From positions 1 to 13,226 of the forward strand of contig JASEIE010000076.1 of the NCBI GenBank assembly GCA_030024065.1: a stretch of DNA of 13,226 nt, written 5' to 3'. Source of the stretch: Thermodesulfobacteriota bacterium (GTDB taxonomy: Bacteria; Desulfobacterota; BSN033; UBA1163). The notes beneath the pieces are model-generated. The model was not told where the DNA came from. It saw nothing but the letters and a program-made list of their open reading frames with translations, and made no database searches. Within the stretch, counting starts at the first letter, position 1. Every line of letters starts with the position of its first letter. A program made the position numbers and the translations under genes. Below are positions 6,789 through 13,226 of the stretch, piece by piece.

Positions 6789-6829
6789 ATCCAGCACCTT
6801 CCAGAATACCCCGCAGGAAGGTGCTGGAT
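6789..6829. repeat. 14-bp perfect hairpin ATCCAGCACCTTCC
   Basis: ATCCAGCACCTTCC (6789-6802) and GGAAGGTGCTGGAT (6816-6829) pair perfectly around a 13-nt loop, immediately after the terminator's T-run. The following TTATTTTG is only weakly T-rich. It could be a back-up terminator or another interspersed palindrome. Confidence 0.6.
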
Positions 6830-6841
6830 TTATTTTGTATG

Positions 6842-6870
6842 TTGAAACCCTCTCCCAACCGTTATATAAT
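6842..6870 (+). promoter_or_regulatory. sigma-70-type promoter for secA
   Basis: TTGAAA (6842-6847), a 17-nt spacer and a perfect TATAAT (6865-6870) form a near-consensus promoter. The predicted start is near 6877, giving secA a leader of roughly 327 nt. I see no better promoter closer to the gene. Confidence 0.7.
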
Positions 6871-6891
6871 TTTCTAAAATTGATTAGAAAA
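6870..6891. repeat. TTTTCTAA-AATTGA-TTAGAAAA hairpin at the predicted secA start site
   Basis: Perfect 8-bp arms (6870-6877 and 6884-6891) with a 6-nt loop begin at the last base of the -10 box. It could be an operator or a 5' mRNA hairpin. The structure is seen; the role is inferred. Confidence 0.45.
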
Positions 6892-6905
6892 TAACCCGAT
6901 CATTC

Positions 6906-6976
6906 CCCTCTCCCTTGGCGCCTGCCTGCGTGAAGCCGCTTCGGCGAAGGCAGGGGAGAGGGCGAGGGTGAGGGGG
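6906..6976. repeat. CCCTCTCCC…GGGAGAGGG palindrome with nested CCTGCC hairpin
   Basis: The outer arms CCCTCTCCC (6906-6914) and GGGAGAGGG (6954-6962) enclose a second hairpin whose arms are CCTGCCT (6921-6927) and AGGCAGG (6948-6954). A GCCG-CTT-CGGC tip lies at its centre. The right flank continues as GAGGGTGAGGGGG, the same tail as the repeat upstream of argJ. Confidence 0.75.
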
Positions 6977-6994
6977 AGCATACCATGTTCACCC

Positions 6995-7048
6995 CATGCA
7001 CCACGTTGGGTGCATGACCAGTCCTGAACCTAACATGGTTCAGGGCCC
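6995..7048. repeat. two adjacent hairpins in the secA leader
   Basis: CATGCACC (6995-7002) pairs with GGTGCATG (7009-7016). Then CCTGAACC (7023-7030) pairs with GGTTCAGG (7037-7044) around TAACAT and is followed by GCCC. The second hairpin recurs in inverted orientation at 13167-13190 with 22 of 24 bases identical. Confidence 0.65.
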
Positions 7049-7054
7049 ACCTCA

Positions 7055-7079
7055 ATCCTCCCCCTTGACGGGGGAGGAT
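7055..7079. repeat. ATCCTCCCCC-TTGAC-GGGGGAGGAT hairpin
   Basis: Perfect 10-bp GC-rich arms (7055-7064 and 7070-7079) around a 5-nt loop, in the secA leader. There is no T-run, so it should not terminate by itself. Confidence 0.7.
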
Positions 7080-7106
7080 AATACTTGGTAATTTTAATCG
7101 TTCGTA

Positions 7107-7145
7107 CCTGCGCGAAGCCGCTACGGCGAAGGCAAGGCACGCAGG
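7107..7145. repeat. second copy of the GAAGCCGC hairpin unit
   Basis: Bases 7107-7134 repeat 6925-6952 with two mismatches in 28. Here the ends pair as CCTGCG (7107-7112) with CGCAGG (7140-7145). It is the hairpin closest to the secA ribosome site. Confidence 0.7.
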
Positions 7146-7203
7146 CGTGGATGGCGCTTTTTTATGAAGGAATAGAAAGAAAATTACAGAAGAAGGGAGT
7201 TCT

Positions 7204-9888
7204 ATGCTCGGTTCATTGATCAAGAAGATTGTTGGAAGTAAAAATGAGAGGGAATTGAGGAGAATCCGGCCGCTTGTCCAACGGGTCAATGAGATGGAAT
7301 CGAGTATCCAACCCCTGAGCGATGATCAGCTCAGGGCGAAGACAGGGGAGTTTAAAGAGAGGATCGATAAGGGAGAGTCGATAGAGGAGATTCTTCCGGA
7401 AGCCTTTGCCGTTGTCCGGGAGACGGCGAAGAGAGCCATCGGAGAACGGCACTACGATGTCCAGTTGATCGGAGGCATTGTTCTTCACGAAGGAAAGATA
7501 TCCGAGATGGCGACCGGCGAGGGGAAGACTCTTGTAGCGACCCTGCCTGCCTATCTGAACAGCCTGACGGGAAAGGGCGTCCATATTATCACTGTGAACG
7601 ATTATCTTGCCAAGAGGGACAGTGAATGGATGGGAGCGATCTACCGATTTCTGGGCCTCTCCGTGGGCGTGATCGTCCACGAATTGAATGACCAGGAACG
7701 CAAAAAGGCATACGGTTGCGACATCACTTATGGGACCAACAACGAGTTCGGGTTTGACTACCTCCGGGACAATATGAAATTCGATATCGAAGATTATGTC
7801 CAGCGGGATCTGAACTATGCCATCGTGGACGAGGTGGACAGTATCCTGGTCGATGAAGCCAGAACCCCCCTCATCATCTCCGGTCCTACCGAGGAATCAA
7901 CCGATAAATACTACAAGATCAACCGCATCATTCCCAGCCTGAAGCAAACACAAGATTACCAGCTCGAAGAGAAGAGCCACACCGCCTTTTTGACGGAGGA
8001 GGGAGTCGCCCATGTGGAGAAACTGCTCCATGTGGAGAACCTCTATGATCCTCGGAACATTGAAATCCTCCATCATGTGAATCAGGCATTAAAAGCCCAC
8101 ACCCTCTTCAAAAGGGATGTGGACTATGTGGTGAAGGATGGGCAGGTGGTCATTGTCGACGAATTCACCGGCAGGCTGATGCCCGGGAGAAGATGGAGCG
8201 ATGGACTCCATCAGGCAGTGGAGGCAAAAGAGAACGTCAGGATCGAAAATGAGAATCAGACCCTGGCCACTGTCACCTTCCAAAACTATTTCCGGATGTA
8301 CAAGAAATTGGCAGGGATGACCGGCACAGCGGACACTGAAGCAGCCGAATTCCGCAAGACTTATAATCTGGATGTGATGGTGATTCCCACCAACATGCCT
8401 TTGGTCAGGACCAATTATTCCGATGTCATTTACAAAACAGAGGATGAAAAATTTCGCGCCGTTGTTCGAGAAATAGAGGAGCTTCATCAACTGGGTCGTC
8501 CCGTCCTGGTGGGAACGATCTCCATTGAGAAATCGGAGAGATTGAGTCTTTTGTTAAAGAAACGGGGAATTCCGCATAATGTCCTCAATGCGAAGCATCA
8601 TGAGAGGGAGGCTGAGATTATTGCCCAGGCAGGAAGGGTGGGGGCGGTCACCCTCTCAACGAATATGGCCGGAAGGGGGACGGATATCCTTCTGGGAGGA
8701 AATACCAAGTTCCTGGCCAGGACAATGGTGGAAGAGAAAGATGATGCGGAAGCGATGCAGAAAGCTTATGAGAAAGCATACGAGAAGGCCCTGAGCATCG
8801 TCCAGAAGGAGAAGGAGAAGGTCGTCCAATCAGGAGGGCTTCATGTCCTCGGAACCGAACGTCATGAAGCGAGGCGGATCGACAACCAGTTGAGAGGAAG
8901 GGCGGGAAGACAAGGCGATCCGGGCTCTTCCCGATTCTATCTCTCTCTCGAGGATGATCTTCTTCGGATCTTCGGTTCAGAGAGAATTTCGAACATCATG
9001 AGTCGCCTCGGCATTGAAGAAGATCAGCCCATTGAACATAACCTGGTGACCAGGGCGATTGAGAATGCCCAGAAAAAGGTGGAAGCCCATAATTTTGAGA
9101 TCCGCAAACATCTGCTCGAGTACGATAATGTGATGAATAAACAGAGAGAGGTGGTCTATTCTCAGAGGAGAGAAGTCCTGGCCGGGGAGGATCTGAGAGA
9201 GTCGGTAATGGAAATGGTGGAGGAGCAAACCGAGGGGATTGTGGATCTCTATATCGATGAGAAGGCACACCCGGAGGACTGGGATCTGAAAGGGCTCCAG
9301 GATGCCGTCTATCAGCAATTCTCTTATCGGTGGTCCGCCCCCTCTATCGAGGAAGATGGTCTTAATCGAGAGCAATTGAAGGAGATGGTCATTCAGAAGA
9401 CAAAGGAGGTCTATCAGAAGAGGGAGGAGGAGTTCGGAGGGCCAACCCTTCGATATCTGGAGAAGGTGATCATGCTCCAGTCGATCGATTACTACTGGAA
9501 AGACCATCTCTTGGCCATCGATCAGTTGAAGGAAGGGATCGGCTTGAGGGGTTATGGTCAAAAGGATCCACGAATTGAGTATCAGAAAGAGGCCTATCAG
9601 ATGTTCCTCGAGATGTTAGAGAGGATTAAGAGGGATACGGTTGAGAAGCTCTTCGCCATCCAGATTGCCAGGGAGCAAGAGGTCAAAGAGATGAAGGTGG
9701 AGCGAAAACAGACCTTCGTGATGAGCCGGGGAGCGGAGGCGGCACAGGGGGGCGGAGAGACAGAGGATGGGAAAGGGGTGACGGTTCGGCGAGATGGGAG
9801 GAAGGTGGGCCGCAATGATCCCTGCCCCTGTGGAAGCGGAAAGAAGTATAAGCGATGCTGTTTGCCTAAAGAGGAGGCAAGGGCGTAA
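7204..9888 (+). CDS. secA: SecA preprotein translocase ATPase
   Basis: A full-length 894-residue SecA, the cytoplasmic/peripheral motor that pushes preproteins through SecYEG. The N-terminus [20 protein letters not shown] is typical. Walker A is MATGEGKT (102-109) and Walker B is [16 protein letters not shown] (about 208-223). Further helicase motifs include [28 protein letters not shown] and [24 protein letters not shown]. The C-terminus [18 protein letters not shown] carries the zinc SEC-C tail with C874, C876, C885 and C886, which usually binds SecB and lipids. GAAGGGAG at 7192-7199 is a good ribosome site for ATG 7204. The long repeat-filled leader is unusual. I see no truncation or missing motif. 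Confidence 0.98.
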   Translation: MLGSLIKKIVGSKNERELRRIRPLVQRVNEMESSIQPLSDDQLRAKTGEFKERIDKGESIEEILPEAFAVVRETAKRAIGERHYDVQLIGGIVLHEGKISEMATGEGKTLVATLPAYLNSLTGKGVHIITVNDYLAKRDSEWMGAIYRFLGLSVGVIVHELNDQERKKAYGCDITYGTNNEFGFDYLRDNMKFDIEDYVQRDLNYAIVDEVDSILVDEARTPLIISGPTEESTDKYYKINRIIPSLKQTQDYQLEEKSHTAFLTEEGVAHVEKLLHVENLYDPRNIEILHHVNQALKAHTLFKRDVDYVVKDGQVVIVDEFTGRLMPGRRWSDGLHQAVEAKENVRIENENQTLATVTFQNYFRMYKKLAGMTGTADTEAAEFRKTYNLDVMVIPTNMPLVRTNYSDVIYKTEDEKFRAVVREIEELHQLGRPVLVGTISIEKSERLSLLLKKRGIPHNVLNAKHHEREAEIIAQAGRVGAVTLSTNMAGRGTDILLGGNTKFLARTMVEEKDDAEAMQKAYEKAYEKALSIVQKEKEKVVQSGGLHVLGTERHEARRIDNQLRGRAGRQGDPGSSRFYLSLEDDLLRIFGSERISNIMSRLGIEEDQPIEHNLVTRAIENAQKKVEAHNFEIRKHLLEYDNVMNKQREVVYSQRREVLAGEDLRESVMEMVEEQTEGIVDLYIDEKAHPEDWDLKGLQDAVYQQFSYRWSAPSIEEDGLNREQLKEMVIQKTKEVYQKREEEFGGPTLRYLEKVIMLQSIDYYWKDHLLAIDQLKEGIGLRGYGQKDPRIEYQKEAYQMFLEMLERIKRDTVEKLFAIQIAREQEVKEMKVERKQTFVMSRGAEAAQGGGETEDGKGVTVRRDGRKVGRNDPCPCGSGKKYKRCCLPKEEARA

Positions 9889-9896
9889 TAAAAAAG

Positions 9897-9935
9897 TTTC
9901 AAGTTTCGAGTTGGAAGTTTTAAGTTAAAACAAAA
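9897..9935. repeat. low-complexity AAGTTT tract after secA
   Basis: Degenerate TTTCAAG / AAGTTT / TTTAAGTT units follow the secA stop. No terminator hairpin with a T-run is visible before argJ, so read-through from secA is possible. Confidence 0.4.
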
Positions 9936-9990
9936 CCTGAAACGCAAAGGTCGAAACGGAGATGGAATGAAACCACATCATAAATAATCT

Positions 9991-10060
9991 CCCTCTCCCA
10001 GGGCGGGAGAGGGGAAGCCTGCCCGCCGAACAAGTTCTTTGGCAGGCGGGGGTGAGGGGG
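9991..10060. repeat. CCCTCTCCC…GGGAGAGGG palindrome with adjacent CCTGCC hairpin, abutting argJ
   Basis: CCCTCTCCC (9991-9999) pairs with GGGAGAGGG (10005-10013). A second hairpin, GCCTGCC (10017-10023) with GGCAGGC (10041-10047), contains a small inner stem GAAC-AA-GTTC. The unit ends in GGTGAGGGGG (10051-10060), 11 nt before the argJ ATG. It is the same family as 6906-6976. Confidence 0.75.
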
Positions 10061-10071
10061 AAGAAAAAAAC

Positions 10072-11268
10072 ATGAGCCAACTCGATTTTAAGGTTCCGGG
10101 TTTTCTCTTTTCGGGAATTTCAGCAGGGATCAAAAAAAATGGAGCCAATGATCTGGGTTTGATCTACTCCAAGGTTCCCGCCCAGGTGGCCGGGATCTTT
10201 ACGACGAATGCGGTCAAGGCAGCCCCTGTCCGGATCGATATGAGGCGGATTGGAAAAGGCATCTGTCAGGCCGTGTTGGTTAATAGCGGTAATGCCAATG
10301 CCTGTACAGGAGGTCAGGGATTAAAGGATGCCAGGAGGGTCTCTTCGTTTTTAGCAAAGCAATTAGAGATTGTTGAAGAAAGCATCCTTCTTTCCTCCAC
10401 AGGTGTCATTGGTGTCCCGCTTCCGGCAGAAAAGATCCTGAAGAGGATTCCGGAATTGATTAAGAAGCTTTCTCCGGATGGCTGGATGGAGACGGTTCAG
10501 GCCATCATGACAACCGATACCTTTCCAAAGGTAGAGATGGGAAGATGCCGGATCAAAGGGAAGAGGGTAAAAGTCTGCGGGATGGTGAAAGGGGCCGGGA
10601 TGATCCGTCCTGACCTTGCGACGATGCTCTCTTTTCTGGTCACGGATGCCAATATCAAAGCCCCCCTCCTTCAATGGATGCTTCATCAGGCGGCTGAGGA
10701 ATCCTTCAACCGGATTACGGTCGATGGTGAGACCAGCACCAATGACACGGTCTTACTCTTAGCGAATGGAATGGCAGGACATTCTCCCCTTTATCGAAGG
10801 GATCGAGAGGGTGAAATCTTTCTCTCTATGCTTAAAGAGGTTTGTCAGGAGCTGGCCAAGAGTGTCGTAAAGGATGGAGAGGGAGCGACGAAATTTATCG
10901 AGATTGTGATCAGAGGTGCGCAAAATAGAGAGGATGCCAAGAAAGCGGCCTATGCCATTGCCCACTCCCCGCTGGTGAAAACCGCTTTCTTCGGAGAAGA
11001 TGCTAATTGGGGAAGGATTCTTTGCGCCCTGGGCCACTGCGGCATCCCAATCAATCCGAATCGAATCAATGTTTCCTTTGATCAGGCTCCAATCGTGAAA
11101 AACGGGATGGGAGTGGGGGCTCGATTAGAAGAGAAAGCCGCAGAGGTCATCAAAAAGAAGTCCTTTAAGGTTACTGTTGATCTTCATAAAGGAAAGTCCT
11201 TTTTTTCACTTCTCACCACCGATCTCTCTTTAGATTATGTCAAAATCAACGCCTCCTACCGGTCTTAA
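10072..11268 (+). CDS. argJ: ArgJ, glutamate N-acetyltransferase / amino-acid acetyltransferase
   Basis: This 398-residue protein is a full-length ArgJ, which transfers acetyl from N-acetylornithine to glutamate in the cyclic arginine pathway; some members also use acetyl-CoA. The self-cleavage site is visible as KGAGMIRPDLATMLSFLVTD, with the nucleophile Thr184 after Ala183. The oxyanion pair is in SSTGVIGVPLP (Thr110-Gly111). Other conserved blocks are VNSGNANACTG, DGEGATKFIEI and FGEDANWGRILCALG. ATG 10072 begins MSQLDFKVPGFLFSG as in homologs; an upstream start at 10039 would translate the repeat. The only Shine-Dalgarno-like run (GAGGGG, 10054-10059) belongs to that repeat. Whether it is mono- or bifunctional cannot be told from sequence alone. 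Confidence 0.96.
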   Translation: MSQLDFKVPGFLFSGISAGIKKNGANDLGLIYSKVPAQVAGIFTTNAVKAAPVRIDMRRIGKGICQAVLVNSGNANACTGGQGLKDARRVSSFLAKQLEIVEESILLSSTGVIGVPLPAEKILKRIPELIKKLSPDGWMETVQAIMTTDTFPKVEMGRCRIKGKRVKVCGMVKGAGMIRPDLATMLSFLVTDANIKAPLLQWMLHQAAEESFNRITVDGETSTNDTVLLLANGMAGHSPLYRRDREGEIFLSMLKEVCQELAKSVVKDGEGATKFIEIVIRGAQNREDAKKAAYAIAHSPLVKTAFFGEDANWGRILCALGHCGIPINPNRINVSFDQAPIVKNGMGVGARLEEKAAEVIKKKSFKVTVDLHKGKSFFSLLTTDLSLDYVKINASYRS

Positions 11269-11303
11269 AAATGGGGTGAGGGTGTCATATCACCCATTGG
11301 GTA

Positions 11304-11492
11304 CCCCCTCCCCTCCATCCCTGCCTCCGGCAGGCAGGCCCTCCCGCCAAGAGACTGTGTCGCAATCGCCTTTTTGTCACCCTGAACTTGGTTCAGGGTC
11401 TCGTAACTCATTGAATTTATTAGATGCTGAAACAAGTTCAGCATGACATTTTTTACTATTTCCCCATTGCGACACAGTCGCCAAGGGAGGGG
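11304..11492. repeat. composite CCCTCCC…GGGAGGG palindrome split by later insertions
   Basis: The arms CCCTCCC (11339-11345) and GGGAGGG (11485-11491) would form a tight hairpin with a GCCAA loop if the 128-bp element between them plus one copy of GCCAAG were removed. Upstream, CCCCCTCCCCTCC (11304-11316) is separated from the left arm by a 19-bp hairpin CCTGCCTCCGGCAGGCAGG (11320-11338). That hairpin is 17/19 identical to the one at 3958-3976. Confidence 0.7.
11352..11479. mobile_element. 128-bp MITE-like element with 14-bp terminal inverted repeats
   Basis: GACTGTGTCGCAAT (11353-11366) and ATTGCGACACAGTC (11466-11479) are perfect inverted ends. The element is flanked by GCCAAG on both sides (11346-11351 and 11480-11485), which looks like a target-site duplication. 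It has no coding capacity. The interior holds two 27-nt hairpins in opposite orientation, 11375-11401 and 11422-11448, matching at 22 of 27 positions when one is reverse-complemented. Mobilisation by a transposase elsewhere in the genome is inferred. Confidence 0.7.
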
Positions 11493-11997
11493 AAGTTATT
11501 AGGTTTGATCTTTCGAATGTCTATTTTGGGGTGGTTTTTTGTTATTGACATCAGACAAGATTAGGTCTAAAAAATAGACGAATCGTCCAGCGACTGCCAA
11601 TTTCGGTCGATTTTCAGCCAGTCCAATGATTTTTGAAATTTAAAGACATCAGAATTTTATTATGCTCTATGCGCTACATGTCCTCCGTTGCAGAACAAAC
11701 TGCGTAGGAGGATGCGCTTTGTGGGACCTTTGTCTTCTTGAAAGATGGGTTCATCCAATCATCGCCACGGCAGCCTTTAATCTCGATTTGGGCGAGGTTT
11801 TGGCTACTCAAATCTGGACCTGTTTCGGCAGGTCTACCTCACTTATCGCGACCGTCATCCAATTCTCCAATCAGTGACTGGAGAATCTTTGATACCAGTG
11901 AACCCCCCCTGGAGAAGACTTGGGGTCACCAAAACCAAATTATACACTTTACGGGGTTAATTAATCGGAATAATAAACCGTAAGAGACTTCGATCAT
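11493..11997. other. gene-poor region with possible transposase relic
   Basis: About 500 bp without a convincing gene. GTCTATTTT (11519-11527) and AAAATAGAC (11571-11579) form a 9-bp inverted pair enclosing AGAC/GTCT. TTGACA (11545-11550) with TAAAAA 17 nt later is a weak orphan promoter candidate. From about 11662 a forward frame contains HPIIATAAFNLDLGEVLATQ, which faintly recalls the AAFNLGL stretch near the C-terminus of some DDE transposases; frames on either side do not continue the match cleanly. I treat it as unassigned DNA, possibly an insertion-sequence relic. Confidence 0.3.
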
Positions 11998-13038
11998 TTA
12001 GTCAACAAGTCGAAGGAGTCGAAGGAGTTGTTTGGGCCTTTCTATGATCAGGTTGGCGCCGGCCCGGACGAGGGAATCTCTCGTCGTCCTCCGATTGATC
12101 CGGCCGCCGAGAAATCCAATGGCAACCATATCGAGTTTTCTTTTAGCCGCTTTTGTGGCCACCATATCATCCACCACATCACCAATATATCCGCAACAAG
12201 GGTTGGGAATGCCGATCTCCTCAATCGCTCTCAGAATTGAATAAGGATGGGGTTTTAACAGGTTCGCCCTTTTCCCAGTCGTATGGAGAAGGCGTTGTTC
12301 TTGTTCCATACATTCATCGAGGGTGATGACACTGTCGAAGTAGGGGAGAAGCTGAAATCGTTTCAGGGCAAGTTCGGCTTCATACCTGGGGCGGCCGCTG
12401 GCAATCCCCATTCGGATTCTCTTCTTCAGGGCGGAGAGAATCCTTCTGGGGATCAAGAGGTCTTCCCTGAGATATAAACCCGGACCTCTGTAAAAAATGG
12501 GCGTAAGGTGGTAGCAGGAAGTAAATTGCCTGCCGAGATAAAGCTCCTGGAAGATGCGCTTTACCAGATTCTCTTTATCGAGGTCTCCGGATCGGTAAAT
12601 CCAGCCATCCCAGGAATTTATTAAGGCTTGCTGGACACCCCTTAATCCTCCGCCGAAGGATCTAACCTCCTTTAGAAAACGGGCGAGATGTTTCTTTTTG
12701 GATAGGTCGATTTTATTTGGCTCAAAAATAGAGGCTTCCCTTTTGAGGTGAGCAATCACCTCTTTAATGTTTGAAAGTCTTTTCTGTTTTGAATAGGGCG
12801 GGAGATTTGAAATGGAAAGGAGGTAGAGGAGAAGACCTGAGGTCAGATCCCAGTCATTATTGAAGCCGCCCACTGATTTAAAGAGTGAAATCTCCTCATC
12901 CTTGGCCATCCCTCTTTTTTCTATTCTAAAATCCAGACACTTTTCGAGATAGATGTGGACGGTTTTCTGAATTGTCTTGCGGTAGGATTTTGAGACATCG
13001 ACCAGAACCCCATCCATGTCGAAGATGAGAAGATCCAT
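11998..13038 (-). CDS. HAD-superfamily phosphatase with a large cap insertion
   Basis: This 346-residue soluble protein has the haloacid dehalogenase fold. Motif I is FDMDGVLVD (nucleophile D7, acid D9), motif II is ASGRP (S214), the motif III Lys is in KPHPY (K262), and motif IV is GDVVDD (287-291). Between motifs I and II lie about 200 residues, far more than a usual C1 cap, including GGFNNDWDLTSG (57-68), a segment I associate with the TIGR01548 HAD subfamily. ATG at 13038 is chosen over the frame's 13068 start because AGGGGG lies 5 nt upstream and MDLLIFDMDG is the expected N-terminus. Substrates of this group are small phosphate esters; nothing here fixes which. It is transcribed toward argJ and is separated from it by repeats, so it is a separate unit. 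Confidence 0.88.
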   Translation of the reverse strand: MDLLIFDMDGVLVDVSKSYRKTIQKTVHIYLEKCLDFRIEKRGMAKDEEISLFKSVGGFNNDWDLTSGLLLYLLSISNLPPYSKQKRLSNIKEVIAHLKREASIFEPNKIDLSKKKHLARFLKEVRSFGGGLRGVQQALINSWDGWIYRSGDLDKENLVKRIFQELYLGRQFTSCYHLTPIFYRGPGLYLREDLLIPRRILSALKKRIRMGIASGRPRYEAELALKRFQLLPYFDSVITLDECMEQEQRLLHTTGKRANLLKPHPYSILRAIEEIGIPNPCCGYIGDVVDDMVATKAAKRKLDMVAIGFLGGRINRRTTRDSLVRAGANLIIERPKQLLRLLRLVD

Positions 13039-13078
13039 CTTTTCCCCCTGGCTAAATCTTTTCTCCATGGCTCTTTAC

Positions 13079-13106
13079 TTTATAATATTGATTGAATTCA
13101 ATGCAA
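13079..13106 (-). promoter_or_regulatory. possible promoter of the HAD gene
   Basis: On the reverse strand TTGCAT (complement of 13101-13106), a 16-nt spacer and TATAAA (complement of 13079-13084) form a plausible promoter about 40 nt before the ATG. The spacer largely coincides with a 12-bp palindrome ATTGAATTCAAT (13091-13102), which could be an operator. Confidence 0.45.
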
Positions 13107-13155
13107 GCCTCTCTTATGATATAAAGGTAAAATGGGTTTCGTCTAACGGTAAGGG

Positions 13156-13203
13156 TAACGAGGCCCGCCCTGTACCATGCTAGGTTCAGGGCCCGTATCG
13201 TTA
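13156..13203. repeat. inverted copy of the CCTGAACC hairpin at the right edge
   Basis: TAACGA (13156-13161) and TCGTTA (13198-13203) bound an inner hairpin CCCTGTACC (13168-13176) / GGTTCAGGG (13183-13191). Bases 13167-13190 match the reverse complement of 7023-7046 at 22 of 24 positions. Confidence 0.6.
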
Positions 13204-13226
13204 ATAAAAGGCTACGTTGATCGTCT

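Noticed and set aside
8977..9561. 194-codon reverse frame opposite secA
   Set aside because: It is antisense to conserved secA sequence; its Leu/Ile-rich composition reflects the coding strand.
11273..11305. Terminator after argJ
   Set aside because: GGGTG-TCATAT-CACCC can pair, but no T-run follows and it merges with the repeat family.
12028..12244. Overlapping 70-codon forward frames at the right end
   Set aside because: Both are antisense to the C-terminus of the HAD gene, including its GDVVDD motif.

Overview
The window is bacterial chromosomal DNA of moderate GC content. Its genes are dense, and its gaps are unusually full of small palindromic repeats. The run pmbA / M23 endopeptidase / secA / argJ, the SecA with a C-terminal CxC-x8-CC zinc tail, and the repeat style (CTGGATTCC…GGAATGA, CCCTCTCCC…GGGAGAGGG, CCTGAACC…GGTTCAGG) suggest a deltaproteobacterial (Desulfobacterota-type) genome, possibly from a metagenome. 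That assignment is inference. I see no rRNA, tRNA, CRISPR array or intact transposase.

Layout. (1) Positions 1-3811 form an accessory catabolic block: a truncated reverse-strand coding remnant (53-211), then forward genes for an MmgE/PrpD-family protein, a small cupin and an MFS carboxylate-type transporter, then the decayed 3' half of a UspA-type universal stress gene overlapping the transporter's end. (2) Positions 3812-4183 are a gap filled by a 205-bp inverted-repeat element and a degenerate ATTGGTT tract. (3) Positions 4184-11268 form a housekeeping block: pmbA (tldE), a membrane-anchored M23 murein endopeptidase with its own promoter and strong terminator, secA and argJ. secA has a good sigma-70 promoter about 330 bp upstream, and the leader between them is packed with hairpin repeats. 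(4) Positions 11269-11997 are a gene-poor region holding a 128-bp terminal-inverted-repeat element inserted in an older palindromic repeat, followed by about 500 bp with no convincing gene. (5) A reverse-strand HAD-family phosphatase lies at 11998-13038, followed by a repeat at the right edge.

How the genes work together. MmgE/PrpD, cupin and MFS look like one transcription unit for uptake and processing of a small organic acid; the substrate is unknown. In the housekeeping block, SecA drives preprotein export, the M23 enzyme cleaves peptidoglycan outside the inner membrane, PmbA acts with an unlinked TldD as a peptidase/maturase, and ArgJ recycles acetyl groups in arginine synthesis. These four are neighbours rather than one pathway.

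I found no clear new defence or metabolic system. The most interesting signal is the layered repeat architecture: hairpins inserted into hairpins, one insertion with a visible target duplication, and repeats lying where they shape the leaders of secA and argJ.
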